A stretch of DNA of 64,000 nucleotides from Yimella lutea (GCF_006715095.1 NZ_VFMO01000001.1:558001-622000); one strand, 5' to 3'. Positions 1 to 8,366 are shown, counted from the first letter of the stretch. The notes: generated from the letters alone by a model not told the origin. Numbers and translations: made by a program.

Positions 1-690
1 GATTACCGCATTTCGGACGTGCGGCTTGAGGGGGCCGGGACGGCGTTCACGCTGAAAACCCCCGCCGGGCAGTCACTCTCGTTCCGTACTCCGCTGCTGG
101 GTGACTACAACGTGCACAATGTCGCGGGCGCGTCGGCGTTGCTGCTGGAGATGGGCATGGACGCCGACACGCTCGTCGCGGCGGCGCAGACCATCCCGCA
201 GGTGCCCGGCCGGTTCGAGCGGGTCCCGGCCGCTGCGGATCGCGGGTTCGAGGTGATCGTCGACTACGCCCACACCGACGATGCACTCCGCGCCCTGCTC
301 GAGGTGGCCCGTGAGGTGACCTCGACGCGAGGTGATGATGCCCGGCTGATCGTGGTGTACGGCGCTGCAGGAGAACGGGATCCGGCCAAGCGCGCACCGA
401 TGGGGACGGTGGCCTCCCGACTGGGCGACATCAACATCATCACCACCGACGACGCGTACTCCGAGGACCCGCAGGCCATCGCCGACGAGGTGATGAGCGG
501 TGCCGACAGTTCGAACACGGCGGTCGTGCTCGAACGCCGCGAAGCTATCCGTCAAGCCCTGGACGAGGCGCGTCCGGGCGACGTCGTGGTGGTCGCCGGC
601 AAGGGTCACGAACGCGTCCAGCACCTGCCCACGGGTGACATCGACTTCCACGACCCGACCGTCGTCACCGAGCTGCTCGCCGACCGTTGA
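1..690 (+). CDS. murE: Mur ligase, MurE family (5' end cut by window)
   Basis: This is the C-terminal 229 residues of an ATP-dependent amino-acid ligase of peptidoglycan precursor synthesis; the reading frame is open from base 1 and the ATP-binding start lies outside the window. The visible part has the GDYNVHN linker typical of MurE, the DYAHTDDAL segment that opens the C-terminal domain, and a closing GKGHE motif. Where meso-diaminopimelate-adding MurE enzymes carry DNPR, this protein reads TTDDAYSEDP, so the usual DAP-recognition arginine is missing. That would fit an enzyme adding another diamino acid such as L-Lys, or a MurE-like paralogue; no other division-cluster genes follow. The internal GTG at 19 is only the first possible start codon in the window, not the real start. 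Confidence 0.8.
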   Translation, partial: DYRISDVRLEGAGTAFTLKTPAGQSLSFRTPLLGDYNVHNVAGASALLLEMGMDADTLVAAAQTIPQVPGRFERVPAAADRGFEVIVDYAHTDDALRALLEVAREVTSTRGDDARLIVVYGAAGERDPAKRAPMGTVASRLGDINIITTDDAYSEDPQAIADEVMSGADSSNTAVVLERREAIRQALDEARPGDVVVVAGKGHERVQHLPTGDIDFHDPTVVTELLADR

Positions 691-713
691 TCGGGTGCTT
701 CGTCCGCGGGAGT

Positions 714-762
714 GGTTTCGGCGCACGCTGATTCGTTCCTCATCGGCGTGGCTCAACCAGCG
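714..762 (-). repeat. 49-bp stem-loop repeat, copy 1
   Basis: Minus-strand copy of a 49-bp unit: 12-bp left flank CGCTGGTTGAGC, 9-bp stem, 9-nt loop GAGGAACGA, 9-bp stem, 10-bp right flank CGCCGAAACC. The stem here pairs 8 of 9 positions. It faces copy 2 as an inverted pair in the 257-bp gap between the Mur ligase and the mycoredoxin gene. Confidence 0.8.
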
Positions 763-810
763 GGAGTTGTGTGGGTCAGCGTCCTGCCGCTGGTCGAGCC
801 CATACCCTCT

Positions 811-859
811 CGCTGGTTGAGCCCTACGCATGAGGAACGAATGCGTAGGCGCCGAAACC
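811..859 (+). repeat. 49-bp stem-loop repeat, copy 2
   Basis: Same layout as copy 1 on the plus strand. Stem CCTACGCAT (823-831) and ATGCGTAGG (841-849) pair perfectly around loop GAGGAACGA. The rest of the gap (691-947) holds no gene I can support. Confidence 0.85.
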
Positions 860-947
860 GCTCGTATTCGTCGGTGTTCCGGCACAGCGGAGGGCAGCGG
901 GCGGCGCACGGTGGAATCCCGATCAACGCTGTGGTGTTGGTGTGGTC

Positions 948-1235
948 ATGAACGTGAGCCAGATCCTTCCCCGCGGCGTCGAGTTGCCGGCCGCGGGCAC
1001 CGTCACGCTGTTCTCCACCGGGTGGTGTGGCTTCTGCCGCCGGTTGAAGGCCGGCCTCGACCGCGAGGGCATCGGTTACACCGAGATCGACATCGAGCGC
1101 TCACCCGCCGCGGCCGAACTCGTCGAGGTGATCAACCACGGCAACCGCACTGTGCCGACCGTGGTCTTCCCGGACGGGGACTGCGAGACCAATCCCTCGC
1201 CGGCACAGGTGCGTTCACGTCTCGGTGGAAACTGA
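948..1235 (+). CDS. Mycoredoxin / actinobacterial glutaredoxin-like protein
   Basis: A 95-residue thioredoxin-fold protein that probably reduces mycothiol mixed disulfides in the cytoplasm. The active site is W-C27-G-F-C30, directly after the first beta strand (TVTLFST), and the cis-proline loop reads TVPTV near residue 69. Length and fold order match the actinobacterial GlrX/mycoredoxin family, although the usual tyrosine between the cysteines is phenylalanine here. I chose the ATG at 948; a GTG six bases upstream (942) is an alternative and neither has a strong ribosome-binding site. The phosphodiesterase gene begins 3 bp downstream, so the two are likely co-transcribed. Confidence 0.85.
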   Translation: MNVSQILPRGVELPAAGTVTLFSTGWCGFCRRLKAGLDREGIGYTEIDIERSPAAAELVEVINHGNRTVPTVVFPDGDCETNPSPAQVRSRLGGN

Positions 1236-1238
1236 GTC

Positions 1239-1736
1239 GTGAGGAGAGTTCTGGTGCTGGCCGACACGCATGCGCCTCGCTTCTGGAAGACGGTGCCGCC
1301 GGCGCTCCTTCCGCTGCTCGAGCAGGCCGACCTGGTCCTGCATGCCGGTGACGTGTGCGTCCCGTCGGTGCTCGACGAACTGGCTGCCTACGCGCCGGTG
1401 CGAGTGGTACTCGGCAACAACGACGGGCCGGACGTGGCGGCGTGGAACGCCGGGGTGCCAGAGACGCTGGAGTGGGAGATCGACGGTCTGCGGGTGGCGA
1501 TGATCCACAACTCCGGTGCGCGCCAGGGTCGTGGCCGCCGGATGCGGCGTCGTTTCCCGGACGCGGAGCTGGTCGTCTACGGGCATTCGCACATCCCGAT
1601 GGACGTGGTCGACGACGGGTGTCATCTGTTCAATCCCGGATCGCCGACCGACAAACGCCGGCAGCCGCGTCCGACTGCCGGGATGCTGGAGATCGAGGCC
1701 GGCGCACTGGCGCGCCACGACCTGATCACCCTCTGA
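1239..1736 (+). CDS. YfcE-type metallophosphoesterase
   Basis: A 165-residue calcineurin-like phosphodiesterase of the small YfcE/MJ0936 group. All metal-binding motifs are visible: D9-T-H11 at the N-terminus, G37-D38, G59-N-N-D62, a histidine in MIHNSG near residue 92, and G-H-S-H near 117-120. These enzymes bind two metal ions and hydrolyse phosphodiesters in vitro; the physiological substrate is not evident from sequence. Start is GTG, 3 bp after the mycoredoxin stop. The length is normal for the family and no extra domain is present. Confidence 0.88.
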   Translation: MRRVLVLADTHAPRFWKTVPPALLPLLEQADLVLHAGDVCVPSVLDELAAYAPVRVVLGNNDGPDVAAWNAGVPETLEWEIDGLRVAMIHNSGARQGRGRRMRRRFPDAELVVYGHSHIPMDVVDDGCHLFNPGSPTDKRRQPRPTAGMLEIEAGALARHDLITL

Positions 1737-1756
1737 AGTGCACCGGGGCGTCGGCC

Positions 1757-2743
1757 TCAGTCGAACGCTGCGTCGACCTCGTCCTTCGGAACGTCGTCGA
1801 GCGAGTCGTGCGTCCACTTCGGGGCACGGTCCTTGTCGACCAACTGCGCACGCACGCCCTCGGCGAAGTCGGCGTGGTGTGACACGACGCGGGCCAGTCG
1901 CAGGTCCTGGGCGAGCACCTCGTCGACCGTTTCCATCGAGGCCGCCCGGCGCAGAGCCGCGAGCGTGACCGAGACCGACCAGGGCGAACGCTGCGCAATC
2001 AGTTCGGCGGCCACCCGGGCCTGCTCGACGGACGAGGTGCGAAGGCGTTCCAGAATGACGGACGCGTCATCCCCTGCGTAACACTCGTCGATCCAATCCT
2101 GCTGTCCGGCAAGTTCACTGCGCACGTGCTGCGCCTCATAGTCAGGTGCGCGTCCGTCGGCGAGCGAGGAGACGACGTCCGGCCACGACGCCGAGTCGAT
2201 GACGGCGTCCGAGAGTCCGGCGTAAACCGCGTCCGCACCGGAGATCATCTGCCCGGTCAGTGCCAGGTGGGTGCCGATCTCGCCAGGCGACGAGGCGAGC
2301 AGGTGCATCGCGCCCACGTCCGGGAAGAAGCCGATGATCGTCTCCGGCATCGCGACCTTGGTGCGTTCGGTCGCCAGCCGCAACGAGCAATGTGCCGACA
2401 CCCCCACGCCGCCACCGAGCACGAACCCGTCCTGGCAGACCACGATCGGTTTGGGGTAGGCGGCCAGGCGGGCGTTCATCGCGTACTCGGCCTCGAAGAA
2501 GTGCTGACCGTCCTGACCGTCGAGGATCTCCGTGCGTACTGCGACGACATCGCCGCCGGCGCACAGCCCACGTTCGCCGGCGCCCTCGATCGTGAGCGAG
2601 CTGATCGCTTCGTCGTGCTCCCACTGCTGCAGTTGCGCATCGACGGCCTCGACCATGGGCAACGTCAGTGCGTTGAGTGCCTTCGGCCGGTCGAGCACGA
2701 TGCGGCCGAGACGCCCCTCCACCTTGAACTCCACGTCAGTCAT
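1757..2743 (-). CDS. 3-hydroxyisobutyryl-CoA hydrolase-like (ECH_2 family)
   Basis: A 328-residue crotonase-fold enzyme. The oxyanion-hole segments GLCAGGDVVAV (about 59-69) and VLGGGVGVS and the catalytic-region motif MPETIIGFFPDVGA match the 3-hydroxyisobutyryl-CoA hydrolase subgroup better than simple enoyl-CoA hydratases, which lack the FPDVG signature and are about 70 residues shorter. The expected role is release of 3-hydroxyisobutyrate from its CoA ester in valine degradation. No other valine-pathway gene is adjacent. It is transcribed away from the GDPD gene, and the gap between them carries two palindromic elements. Confidence 0.82.
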   Translation of the reverse strand: MTDVEFKVEGRLGRIVLDRPKALNALTLPMVEAVDAQLQQWEHDEAISSLTIEGAGERGLCAGGDVVAVRTEILDGQDGQHFFEAEYAMNARLAAYPKPIVVCQDGFVLGGGVGVSAHCSLRLATERTKVAMPETIIGFFPDVGAMHLLASSPGEIGTHLALTGQMISGADAVYAGLSDAVIDSASWPDVVSSLADGRAPDYEAQHVRSELAGQQDWIDECYAGDDASVILERLRTSSVEQARVAAELIAQRSPWSVSVTLAALRRAASMETVDEVLAQDLRLARVVSHHADFAEGVRAQLVDKDRAPKWTHDSLDDVPKDEVDAAFD

Positions 2744-2776
2744 GGCGCCACCTTCTCAGACGGACGCGTCCGCTTG

Positions 2777-2852
2777 GCGTAAGGCGCGACGGTCGCGCCT
2801 TACGCCCGGGCACGAGTCCGTACCACGGCGTAAGGCGCGACGGTCGCGCCTT
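2777..2852. repeat. Two palindromic elements in a divergent gap
   Basis: Copy 1 (2777-2805) has perfect 14-bp arms, GCGTAAGGCGCGAC and its complement, around a single G. Copy 2 (2828-2852) repeats GCGTAAGGCGCGAC with 10 symmetric bp. The copies are 51 bp apart. They lie between the divergent ECH_2 and GDPD genes, so they could be operators or a short interspersed palindrome. A further palindrome CGGACGCGTCCG lies just before copy 1. Confidence 0.7.
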
Positions 2853-2890
2853 GGTGCGGGGTGGCTGCTGAGTGCGGCAGGATTGCAGTC

Positions 2891-3661
2891 GTGCGTGAGA
2901 CACCGCCCCTGGTCATTGCCCATCGCGGATCGAGCCAGGCTCACCCCGAGCACACACTGAGGGCGTACGAACAAGCCTTCGAGGACGGAGCGGACGGCGT
3001 CGAGTGCGACGTCCGGCTGACGTCCGACGAGCAGCTCGTGTGCGTCCACGACCGCACACTCGACCGCACCAGCAGCGGCACCGGCGTCGTCTCCCAGTTG
3101 ACGCTGGAACAGTTGCAGGAGTTCGAGTGGGGCTCCTGGAAGGGCGAGGGTCACACCGGCTCGCTGCTCACCCTCCGGGAACTGATCGAGACGCTGCTCG
3201 ACGGGCCGCGCAAGCTGCAACTGGTGATCGAGACCAAGCACCCGTTCTGGCAACCGGCTCGCATCGAGGAAGTGCTCGCCGAGGTGCTGGAGGAGTACGG
3301 ACTGCTCGATACGGCGACTGCCGATCTGCAGGTGCGACTCATGTCGTTCTCGTCCCGGGCAGTCGCGCGCTTCGTACGGTTGGCGCCAGAACTCGAGCGG
3401 GTGCAGTTGGTCGAGACCGTGCAACTGCTTCGCTACCGCACCTGCGTCGGTCCGAATGCCTCGATCGCCGGTCCCGGTATCGGGTTGCTGCGCCGGGACC
3501 GCAAGTTCGTGGCCCGCCATCACGCGGTCGGCAACCACGTGCACGCCTGGACCGTCGACTCGCCCGAGGACATCCAGTTGTGCCTCGACCTCGGCGTCGA
3601 CGCGATCATCACCAACCGACCCGCTGCAGTTCGAGAGGCTGTCGAGCGCGCCTACTCCTGA
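2891..3661 (+). CDS. Glycerophosphodiester phosphodiesterase (GDPD)
   Basis: A 256-residue TIM-barrel phosphodiesterase. The catalytic signature is near the start (AHRG, residues 10-13, then EHT), followed by the metal-binding VECDV and the second histidine in CVHDRTLDRT. The C-terminal HAWTVDSPEDI strand is typical of the family. It likely hydrolyses glycerophosphodiesters to glycerol 3-phosphate and an alcohol; no signal peptide is present, so it should be cytoplasmic. The GTG at 2891 was chosen because it sits just before the first strand; a GTG at 2861 would add ten non-conserved residues. The ATPase gene follows after 18 bp. Confidence 0.88.
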   Translation: MRETPPLVIAHRGSSQAHPEHTLRAYEQAFEDGADGVECDVRLTSDEQLVCVHDRTLDRTSSGTGVVSQLTLEQLQEFEWGSWKGEGHTGSLLTLRELIETLLDGPRKLQLVIETKHPFWQPARIEEVLAEVLEEYGLLDTATADLQVRLMSFSSRAVARFVRLAPELERVQLVETVQLLRYRTCVGPNASIAGPGIGLLRRDRKFVARHHAVGNHVHAWTVDSPEDIQLCLDLGVDAIITNRPAAVREAVERAYS

Positions 3662-3679
3662 GATGACAAACTTGCGCGC

Positions 3680-4111
3680 ATGACCGAAGACGGCTCGACC
3701 AACGACTCCTGGGTGCGCACCGTGCGCCTTGCCTTCACCAGCGACTCCGTGCCGGAGGTGCGGCGTGTGTTCACCGAGGACCTCGCCGGTTCACTCGTAC
3801 CCATCGAGGTCATCGAGGAGACCGAGACCGTCGTCTCCGAACTCGTCGCCAACGCGTTGCTGCACGGCCGCCCGCTGCCCGACGGCACCATCCGAGTGCA
3901 CTGGAAGGTGCGGCCGCCGCGCATCGAGATCGAGGTCAGCGACGGCGGTGGTGAGCGTTCGCCCCAGCCCAAGCCCCAGACCCCCTGGGCCAACAGCGGC
4001 CGCGGCCTGCGCATCGTGCGTTCCCTCGCCCACGAGTGGGGCGTCGCGGACGAGGACAGCCGCACCACCGTCTGGGCTGCCATGGGTGGCCCGAGTCGTC
4101 GCCGGGTCTGA
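3680..4111 (+). CDS. RsbW-like HATPase_c ATP-binding protein
   Basis: A 143-residue single-domain GHKL ATPase. The N box reads ELVANALLHG (about residues 54-63), the G1 box is VSDGGG and the G2 box is GRGLRIV near residue 110. Stand-alone proteins of this size in actinobacteria are anti-sigma or partner-switching serine kinases of the RsbW/SpoIIAB type. No sigma factor or anti-anti-sigma gene is adjacent, so the partner is unknown. It lies 18 bp after the GDPD gene and is probably expressed with it. Confidence 0.85.
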   Translation: MTEDGSTNDSWVRTVRLAFTSDSVPEVRRVFTEDLAGSLVPIEVIEETETVVSELVANALLHGRPLPDGTIRVHWKVRPPRIEIEVSDGGGERSPQPKPQTPWANSGRGLRIVRSLAHEWGVADEDSRTTVWAAMGGPSRRRV

Positions 4112-4141
4112 CCGGTAGCTCACCTGCGGGCCACCCACCTG

Positions 4142-4190
4142 CGCTGGTTGAGCCCTACGCCTGACGAAGGAAGGCGTAGGCGCCGAAACC
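4142..4190 (+). repeat. 49-bp stem-loop repeat, copy 3
   Basis: Same 12-9-9-9-10 layout as the other copies. Stem CCTACGCCT (4154-4162) and AGGCGTAGG (4172-4180) is perfect, with the last stem pair changed on both sides relative to copy 2. The loop is GACGAAGGA. It lies in the 147-bp gap before the DUF5926 gene. Confidence 0.85.
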
Positions 4191-4258
4191 AAGGTGACGC
4201 GAGGAGCGCATTGAGCCCGGGACCGATTCGGTGCCACGGGTAGGTACGCTGACCCACC

Positions 4259-5134
4259 ATGGGCAAGGCTTCGCGACGTAGAGCACAGAACAAGGCCGCC
4301 GGCATCAAGCCGGCGAAAGTACAACCGGCACCGTACGTCGCCCGACCCTTCGAAGGCCTGCCGAACCAGGCCCAGTGGGTCGCCATGCGCGAGATCGTGC
4401 CGGCCGCGTCCGCCCCGGTGACCGTCGAGGTCGACGGCACCAGCCACGACATCACGCTCGCCACCGTCCTGCCGATGGGTTGGCCGGCGATGAAGCGCGA
4501 CACCGGCGAGATCTTCGTCGCCGTGCAGTCGCTCACCGGCTCCGGTGATGCCAGCCGCGACCTGGCCGAAGTCGTCCGCGCCGCAATCGAACTCGAGGCC
4601 GGCATGCCGCTCGAGGACGCTCCGCGCACCACCGCCGACAGCCCCCGGATGCAGGACTTCGTCAAGAGCGACGACCTCGAGGTCACCGTGCACGACGGGT
4701 TCGACTTCTGGGTCGAGGGCCAGGACCTCGACGAGGCCGGTCGTGCGTCGATGGACCGTGCGAACGAGTCCGTGTCGCCGACGGTTCGGATGAAGGACGT
4801 CCCGTCCGCGTACTGGTGTCAGATCGGTCAGCGCACCTATGTGCGTTGGATCCTCGAGGTCGACGAGGACAAGGCGACGGATGCCCTCGCGCGTCTGCAC
4901 GCTGCCGGTGAGAGCGGCCTCGGCGAGGGACGTCTGCTCGGTGCATTCCGTGCGTACGGCCTGCTCGTCCCGGTGTGGGAGGTGGACGCGTCCGTGGAAG
5001 CGTCCGCGCACGACGCCGAGATGAAGGCGCTCGCCGCCCGTTTCGACAAGGCTGTGAAGAACGACGCCGCGCTCACGCCGCAGGAGCGTCGCGCCCGTAA
5101 CGGCGTCGTGAGTCGCCAGATCACGCTGCGCTGA
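4259..5134 (+). CDS. DUF5926 family protein
   Basis: A 291-residue soluble protein found in actinobacteria and often annotated loosely as SecA-related because of a short basic N-terminus (MGKASRRRAQNKAAG). The rest has no motif of known function; I recognise the family by its overall pattern, including the aromatic region PSAYWCQIGQRTYVRWILEV near residue 185. No signal peptide or membrane segment is visible. The stop TGA overlaps the ATG of the following GT2 gene by one base, so the three genes 4259-7271 probably form one transcript. Confidence 0.75.
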   Translation: MGKASRRRAQNKAAGIKPAKVQPAPYVARPFEGLPNQAQWVAMREIVPAASAPVTVEVDGTSHDITLATVLPMGWPAMKRDTGEIFVAVQSLTGSGDASRDLAEVVRAAIELEAGMPLEDAPRTTADSPRMQDFVKSDDLEVTVHDGFDFWVEGQDLDEAGRASMDRANESVSPTVRMKDVPSAYWCQIGQRTYVRWILEVDEDKATDALARLHAAGESGLGEGRLLGAFRAYGLLVPVWEVDASVEASAHDAEMKALAARFDKAVKNDAALTPQERRARNGVVSRQITLR

Positions 5135-5832
5135 TGCCGGTCCGGCAAGGGGTCATCGCGATCGTCCCGGCCAAGGACGAAGCGGCAAGGATCGAAGCCA
5201 CGGTGCAGGCGGTGTTGAGCCTGCCCGAGGTGCTGAGCGTCATCGTCGTCGACGACGGGTCCGGCGACGGAACACACCAATTGGCAGCGGACGCAGGCGC
5301 TTACGTGTTGCGGCACCCGCGCACGCTCGGCAAGGCGACCGCGATGGACAGCGGTGTCGTCTACGCCGAGCAGCTCGGTTACGGCAGGAGCCCCGTGCTG
5401 TTCGTCGACGCCGATCTGGAGGACTCCGCTCACGAGATCACCCCGCTCATTCGGCCGATCCTTGCGGAGGAGGCTGACATGACCATCGCCACGTTGCCTG
5501 CGCAGAAGACCTCCGGTGGTGGCACCGGACGCGTCGTCCGACTGGCTCGTGATGGCATCCAGGAGGCCACCGGGCGACGTTTCGAGCAGCCGCTCTCCGG
5601 ACAGCGCTGTCTGAACCGGGAGGCCCTCGACGAAGCTCTGCCGTTCGCCACCGGCTGGGGTGTCGAGGTCGGGATGACGATCGATGTCCTGCGGGCCGGT
5701 CTGCGCGTGCAAGAGGTGCCGGTCGCCCTGCACCACCGGGTCACCGGCACCGATCTGGGCGCGCAGTTGCATCGTGCGAATCAGTTCAAGGACGTCTGGA
5801 TCGCGCTTCGCCAACGGCGGGCCAAACGGTGA
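5134..5832 (+). CDS. Family 2 glycosyltransferase
   Basis: A 232-residue GT-A-fold glycosyltransferase. Visible are the nucleotide-binding start IAIVPAKDEAARI, the VVDDGSGDGT motif and the metal-binding LFVDADLED (DxD-like). It lacks C-terminal membrane helices, so it resembles the soluble GT2 group that uses nucleotide sugars, as in dolichol-phosphate mannose synthase-type enzymes or glucosyl-3-phosphoglycerate synthase. Its neighbour downstream is a polyprenol-sugar-dependent GT-C enzyme and overlaps it by 4 nt, so supply of a polyprenyl-phosphate sugar is a reasonable but unproven role. Confidence 0.8.
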   Translation: MPVRQGVIAIVPAKDEAARIEATVQAVLSLPEVLSVIVVDDGSGDGTHQLAADAGAYVLRHPRTLGKATAMDSGVVYAEQLGYGRSPVLFVDADLEDSAHEITPLIRPILAEEADMTIATLPAQKTSGGGTGRVVRLARDGIQEATGRRFEQPLSGQRCLNREALDEALPFATGWGVEVGMTIDVLRAGLRVQEVPVALHHRVTGTDLGAQLHRANQFKDVWIALRQRRAKR

Positions 5833-7271
5833 GGCTGCTTCGGCAGTCACGAATCCCGTTGCTGCTGCTTGCGTTCGGCCTTCTTCTGTTGGTCGGCGCC
5901 GGCCGCACCTCCGCAGCCAAACCTCCTCTCGGACCGGGCGAGTTCGCGCCCGGCCCTTTCGTTCCCTGGTATCCCAGTGCCGCCGTCGTCACGACGATCC
6001 TGTTCGTCGCCTGCATCGCCGGAACGATCGGCGTTCTGCTCGGCCTGTTGCGGATGCCTCCGCGTCCGGCCCGGTGGTGGGCCGTCGCGCTGCTCGGCGC
6101 GGGAGCGCTGCTGACCGGACCGTTCGGTTCGGCTGACCACATCAACTACGCCGCCTACGGTCGCATCGCCGTCAGTGGTGACGACCCGTACGTCGAGTCA
6201 CCGATCAAGTGGCATCAGGGCCTCGACCCGGTGGCCAGTGCCGTGCAGGCGCCGTGGCAGGACACCCCCAGCATCTACGGGCCTATCTCGACCGCGCTGC
6301 AGGCGGTCTCGTCCGCGGTCGGCGGGACGAACCTGCGCGACACCGTCTGGATCTGGCAGTGGTTCGTCGTCTTCGCCTGGGTCGCCGTGCGAATCCTGTT
6401 GCTGCGCATGGCCGCCGACGATGTCTCCCGGCGCCGCGTGGACGTGCTCTGGACCTTCAACCCACTGGTGTTCAGCGTCCTGGTGCTCGGCGCCCATGTC
6501 GACCTCATCGCCGGAGTGTTCGTGCTCGGCGCGCTCTGGGCGATGCACAAGAAGCCTGTGGCGGCAGGGATCTTCGTCGGTTCAGCCTTCGCGACGAAGG
6601 TGACCTACGGCGTCGTCCTGGTGGCGATCCTGTGGGCCTGGCGGACGCTCGACCGCGAGCGACTGAAGTCTTCCGTGCTGCGACTGTTCGGGGGTTTCGC
6701 ATTGGTCGTCGTACCTGCGTATCTGATCGCCGGGCCCAACGTGCTGCGCCAGCTGAAGGCGGCCGGCGGTTCGTTCTCGTACGCGTCCCCGTGGTCGCCG
6801 GTTATCCGGGGGCTTCGCCATTTCATGCCCGAATGGGCCGTCACCGCAGTCGTTTTCGGTCTGTCCGCCGCCGGCATGATCGCGTTCGCCTGGTTCGGCT
6901 ATCGGCTGGCGTGCCGACTCGGACTCGCAGACTCGATCCACGACGACCGCACCCGCGACGCCGTCCTGGGGACGTTCGTGCTGATGACCGCTTACGTGCT
7001 GCTCGCGCCGTACACACTGCCCTGGTACGACGCAGTCACCTGGATGTTGCTGCCGCTGGTGATCCCGTTCGTGTGGGACGCGATCCTGCTGGTGCGCCAC
7101 CTGTTCATGACGCTGGCGTACGTGCCCGGTCGCGCCACCGGGGTCGCGCCGTCCGTGCAGGAATGGACGCTCGGGTTCCGCACCAATGTCACGCCGTACG
7201 TGTGCTGGGCCTCGCTGCTGGCGCTCGCCGCTCTCGCGTGGCGCTCAACGAAAGCAACCGACCACTCGTAG
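5829..7271 (+). CDS. Polytopic GT-C mannosyltransferase, MptB-like
   Basis: A 480-residue integral membrane protein with about a dozen hydrophobic segments. After the first helices it has a long outer loop with GSADHINYAAYGR and GDDPYVESP, which resembles the acceptor-loop region of polyprenol-phosphomannose-dependent alpha-1,6-mannosyltransferases (MptA/MptB group). Those enzymes elongate the mannan core of lipomannan-type glycolipids on the outer face of the membrane. The start is GTG inside a GTGA overlap with the GT2 gene. Assignment to MptB rather than another GT-C member is by general resemblance. Confidence 0.7.
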   Translation: MRLLRQSRIPLLLLAFGLLLLVGAGRTSAAKPPLGPGEFAPGPFVPWYPSAAVVTTILFVACIAGTIGVLLGLLRMPPRPARWWAVALLGAGALLTGPFGSADHINYAAYGRIAVSGDDPYVESPIKWHQGLDPVASAVQAPWQDTPSIYGPISTALQAVSSAVGGTNLRDTVWIWQWFVVFAWVAVRILLLRMAADDVSRRRVDVLWTFNPLVFSVLVLGAHVDLIAGVFVLGALWAMHKKPVAAGIFVGSAFATKVTYGVVLVAILWAWRTLDRERLKSSVLRLFGGFALVVVPAYLIAGPNVLRQLKAAGGSFSYASPWSPVIRGLRHFMPEWAVTAVVFGLSAAGMIAFAWFGYRLACRLGLADSIHDDRTRDAVLGTFVLMTAYVLLAPYTLPWYDAVTWMLLPLVIPFVWDAILLVRHLFMTLAYVPGRATGVAPSVQEWTLGFRTNVTPYVCWASLLALAALAWRSTKATDHS

Positions 7272-7288
7272 CGCAGAACCCACGCCGG

Positions 7289-8218
7289 TCAGGCGTGGGT
7301 CGGGTACTCGTGACCGCCGTGTGCGGGTCCCTCGAACTGGATGGTCGAGTGCTCGATCGCGAAGTCGTCCCGGAGCCTTCGCTGGACGGCGTCAAGCAGT
7401 TGCAACGTGTGCGAATCGCGGAAGCAGGTGTCGTCGACGACCAGGTGTGCGGTCAACACGGGGATCCCGGTCGCAACCTGCGTCGCGTGCAGATCGTGCA
7501 CGTCACGTACGTGGGGAAGGGCCAGGATGCTTTCCCGGACGGCCACGAGATCGAGACCCGGAGGCGTCGACTCCATCAACACGTGCACCGCTTCGCGGAG
7601 CAGGCGGATGGTGCGCGGCACAATCAAGGCGACAATGACCAACGAGGCGAACGCGTCCGCCCGGGTGAAACCGGTGGTCGCGATCACCACAGCGGCAACG
7701 ATCACCGCGACCGAACCGAGGGCATCGTTGGCAACCTCGAGGAACGCCGCTCGCATGTTGAGGTCGGCTGATCGCGAACCGGCCAGCACGGCCATCCCGA
7801 TGGCGTTGCCCACCAGACCGACGATTCCGAAGACGACCATGGCGGTTGAAGTGATCTCGGGCGGCTCGAGCAGTCGCTGGACACTCTCGACCAGAATGAA
7901 CACCCCGACGGCGAGCAGGAGCATCGCCTGCGCAGCCGCCCCGACGATCTCCGCGCGCAGGAATCCCCACGTGCGGAACGGTGTTGCCGGCCGACGCGCG
8001 AGCGTGGCGGCGAGCATCGCCATCGTCAGGCCGGCGACGTCGGTGAGCATGTGGCCGGCGTCGGCCAGCAACGCCAGGCTGCCGGACGCAATCGCGCCCA
8101 CGACTTCAACGACCAGGACGGTGACGGTGATGGCAAGCACGGCCGCCAACCGTCTGCGGTGATCGACCAACCCGGACGCGTGGTCGTGGCCGTGCCCGTG
8201 TCCCTGCGCGCCGCTCAC
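7289..8218 (-). CDS. Cation diffusion facilitator (CDF) family transporter
   Basis: A 309-residue zinc-type cation exporter. The N-terminus is histidine-rich (HGHGHDH, residues 7-13), six membrane helices follow, and a C-terminal metal-sensing domain begins near residue 215. The first transport-site motif is standard, H56-M-L-T-D60. The second, normally HxxxD in helix 5, reads E161-V-A-N-D165, so one histidine is replaced by glutamate. The GTG start overlaps the preceding arsC fragment by 4 nt (GTGA), which makes it the last gene of the arsenic-resistance transcript. The C-terminus is again histidine-containing. Confidence 0.88.
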   Translation of the reverse strand: MSGAQGHGHGHDHASGLVDHRRRLAAVLAITVTVLVVEVVGAIASGSLALLADAGHMLTDVAGLTMAMLAATLARRPATPFRTWGFLRAEIVGAAAQAMLLLAVGVFILVESVQRLLEPPEITSTAMVVFGIVGLVGNAIGMAVLAGSRSADLNMRAAFLEVANDALGSVAVIVAAVVIATTGFTRADAFASLVIVALIVPRTIRLLREAVHVLMESTPPGLDLVAVRESILALPHVRDVHDLHATQVATGIPVLTAHLVVDDTCFRDSHTLQLLDAVQRRLRDDFAIEHSTIQFEGPAHGGHEYPTHA

Positions 8219-8331
8219 CGTTCGACCGCGCCGGCGGACAGGTGGTGGGTGTAGGCCGCGCCCATCTGCGAGCGCCCGGCATTGTGCACGCAGACGAACA
8301 GGACGGACGGGCGATCAGTGTGTTCGGACAT
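8215..8331 (-). pseudogene. arsC N-terminal fragment (38 codons)
   Basis: An ATG with a good ribosome-binding site (GGAAGGA) starts a 38-residue frame whose sequence SVLFVCVHNAGRSQM is the phosphate-binding loop (C-x5-R-S) of low-molecular-weight arsenate reductase. It stops after residue 38, so the other catalytic cysteines and the fold are lost. Its stop overlaps the CDF start (GTGA), so it may still serve to couple translation of that gene. I read it as the head of a truncated arsC. Confidence 0.7.
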
Positions 8332-8366
8332 TCGTGTTCCTTCCGGGCGGGCAGATCGGTGAATGC

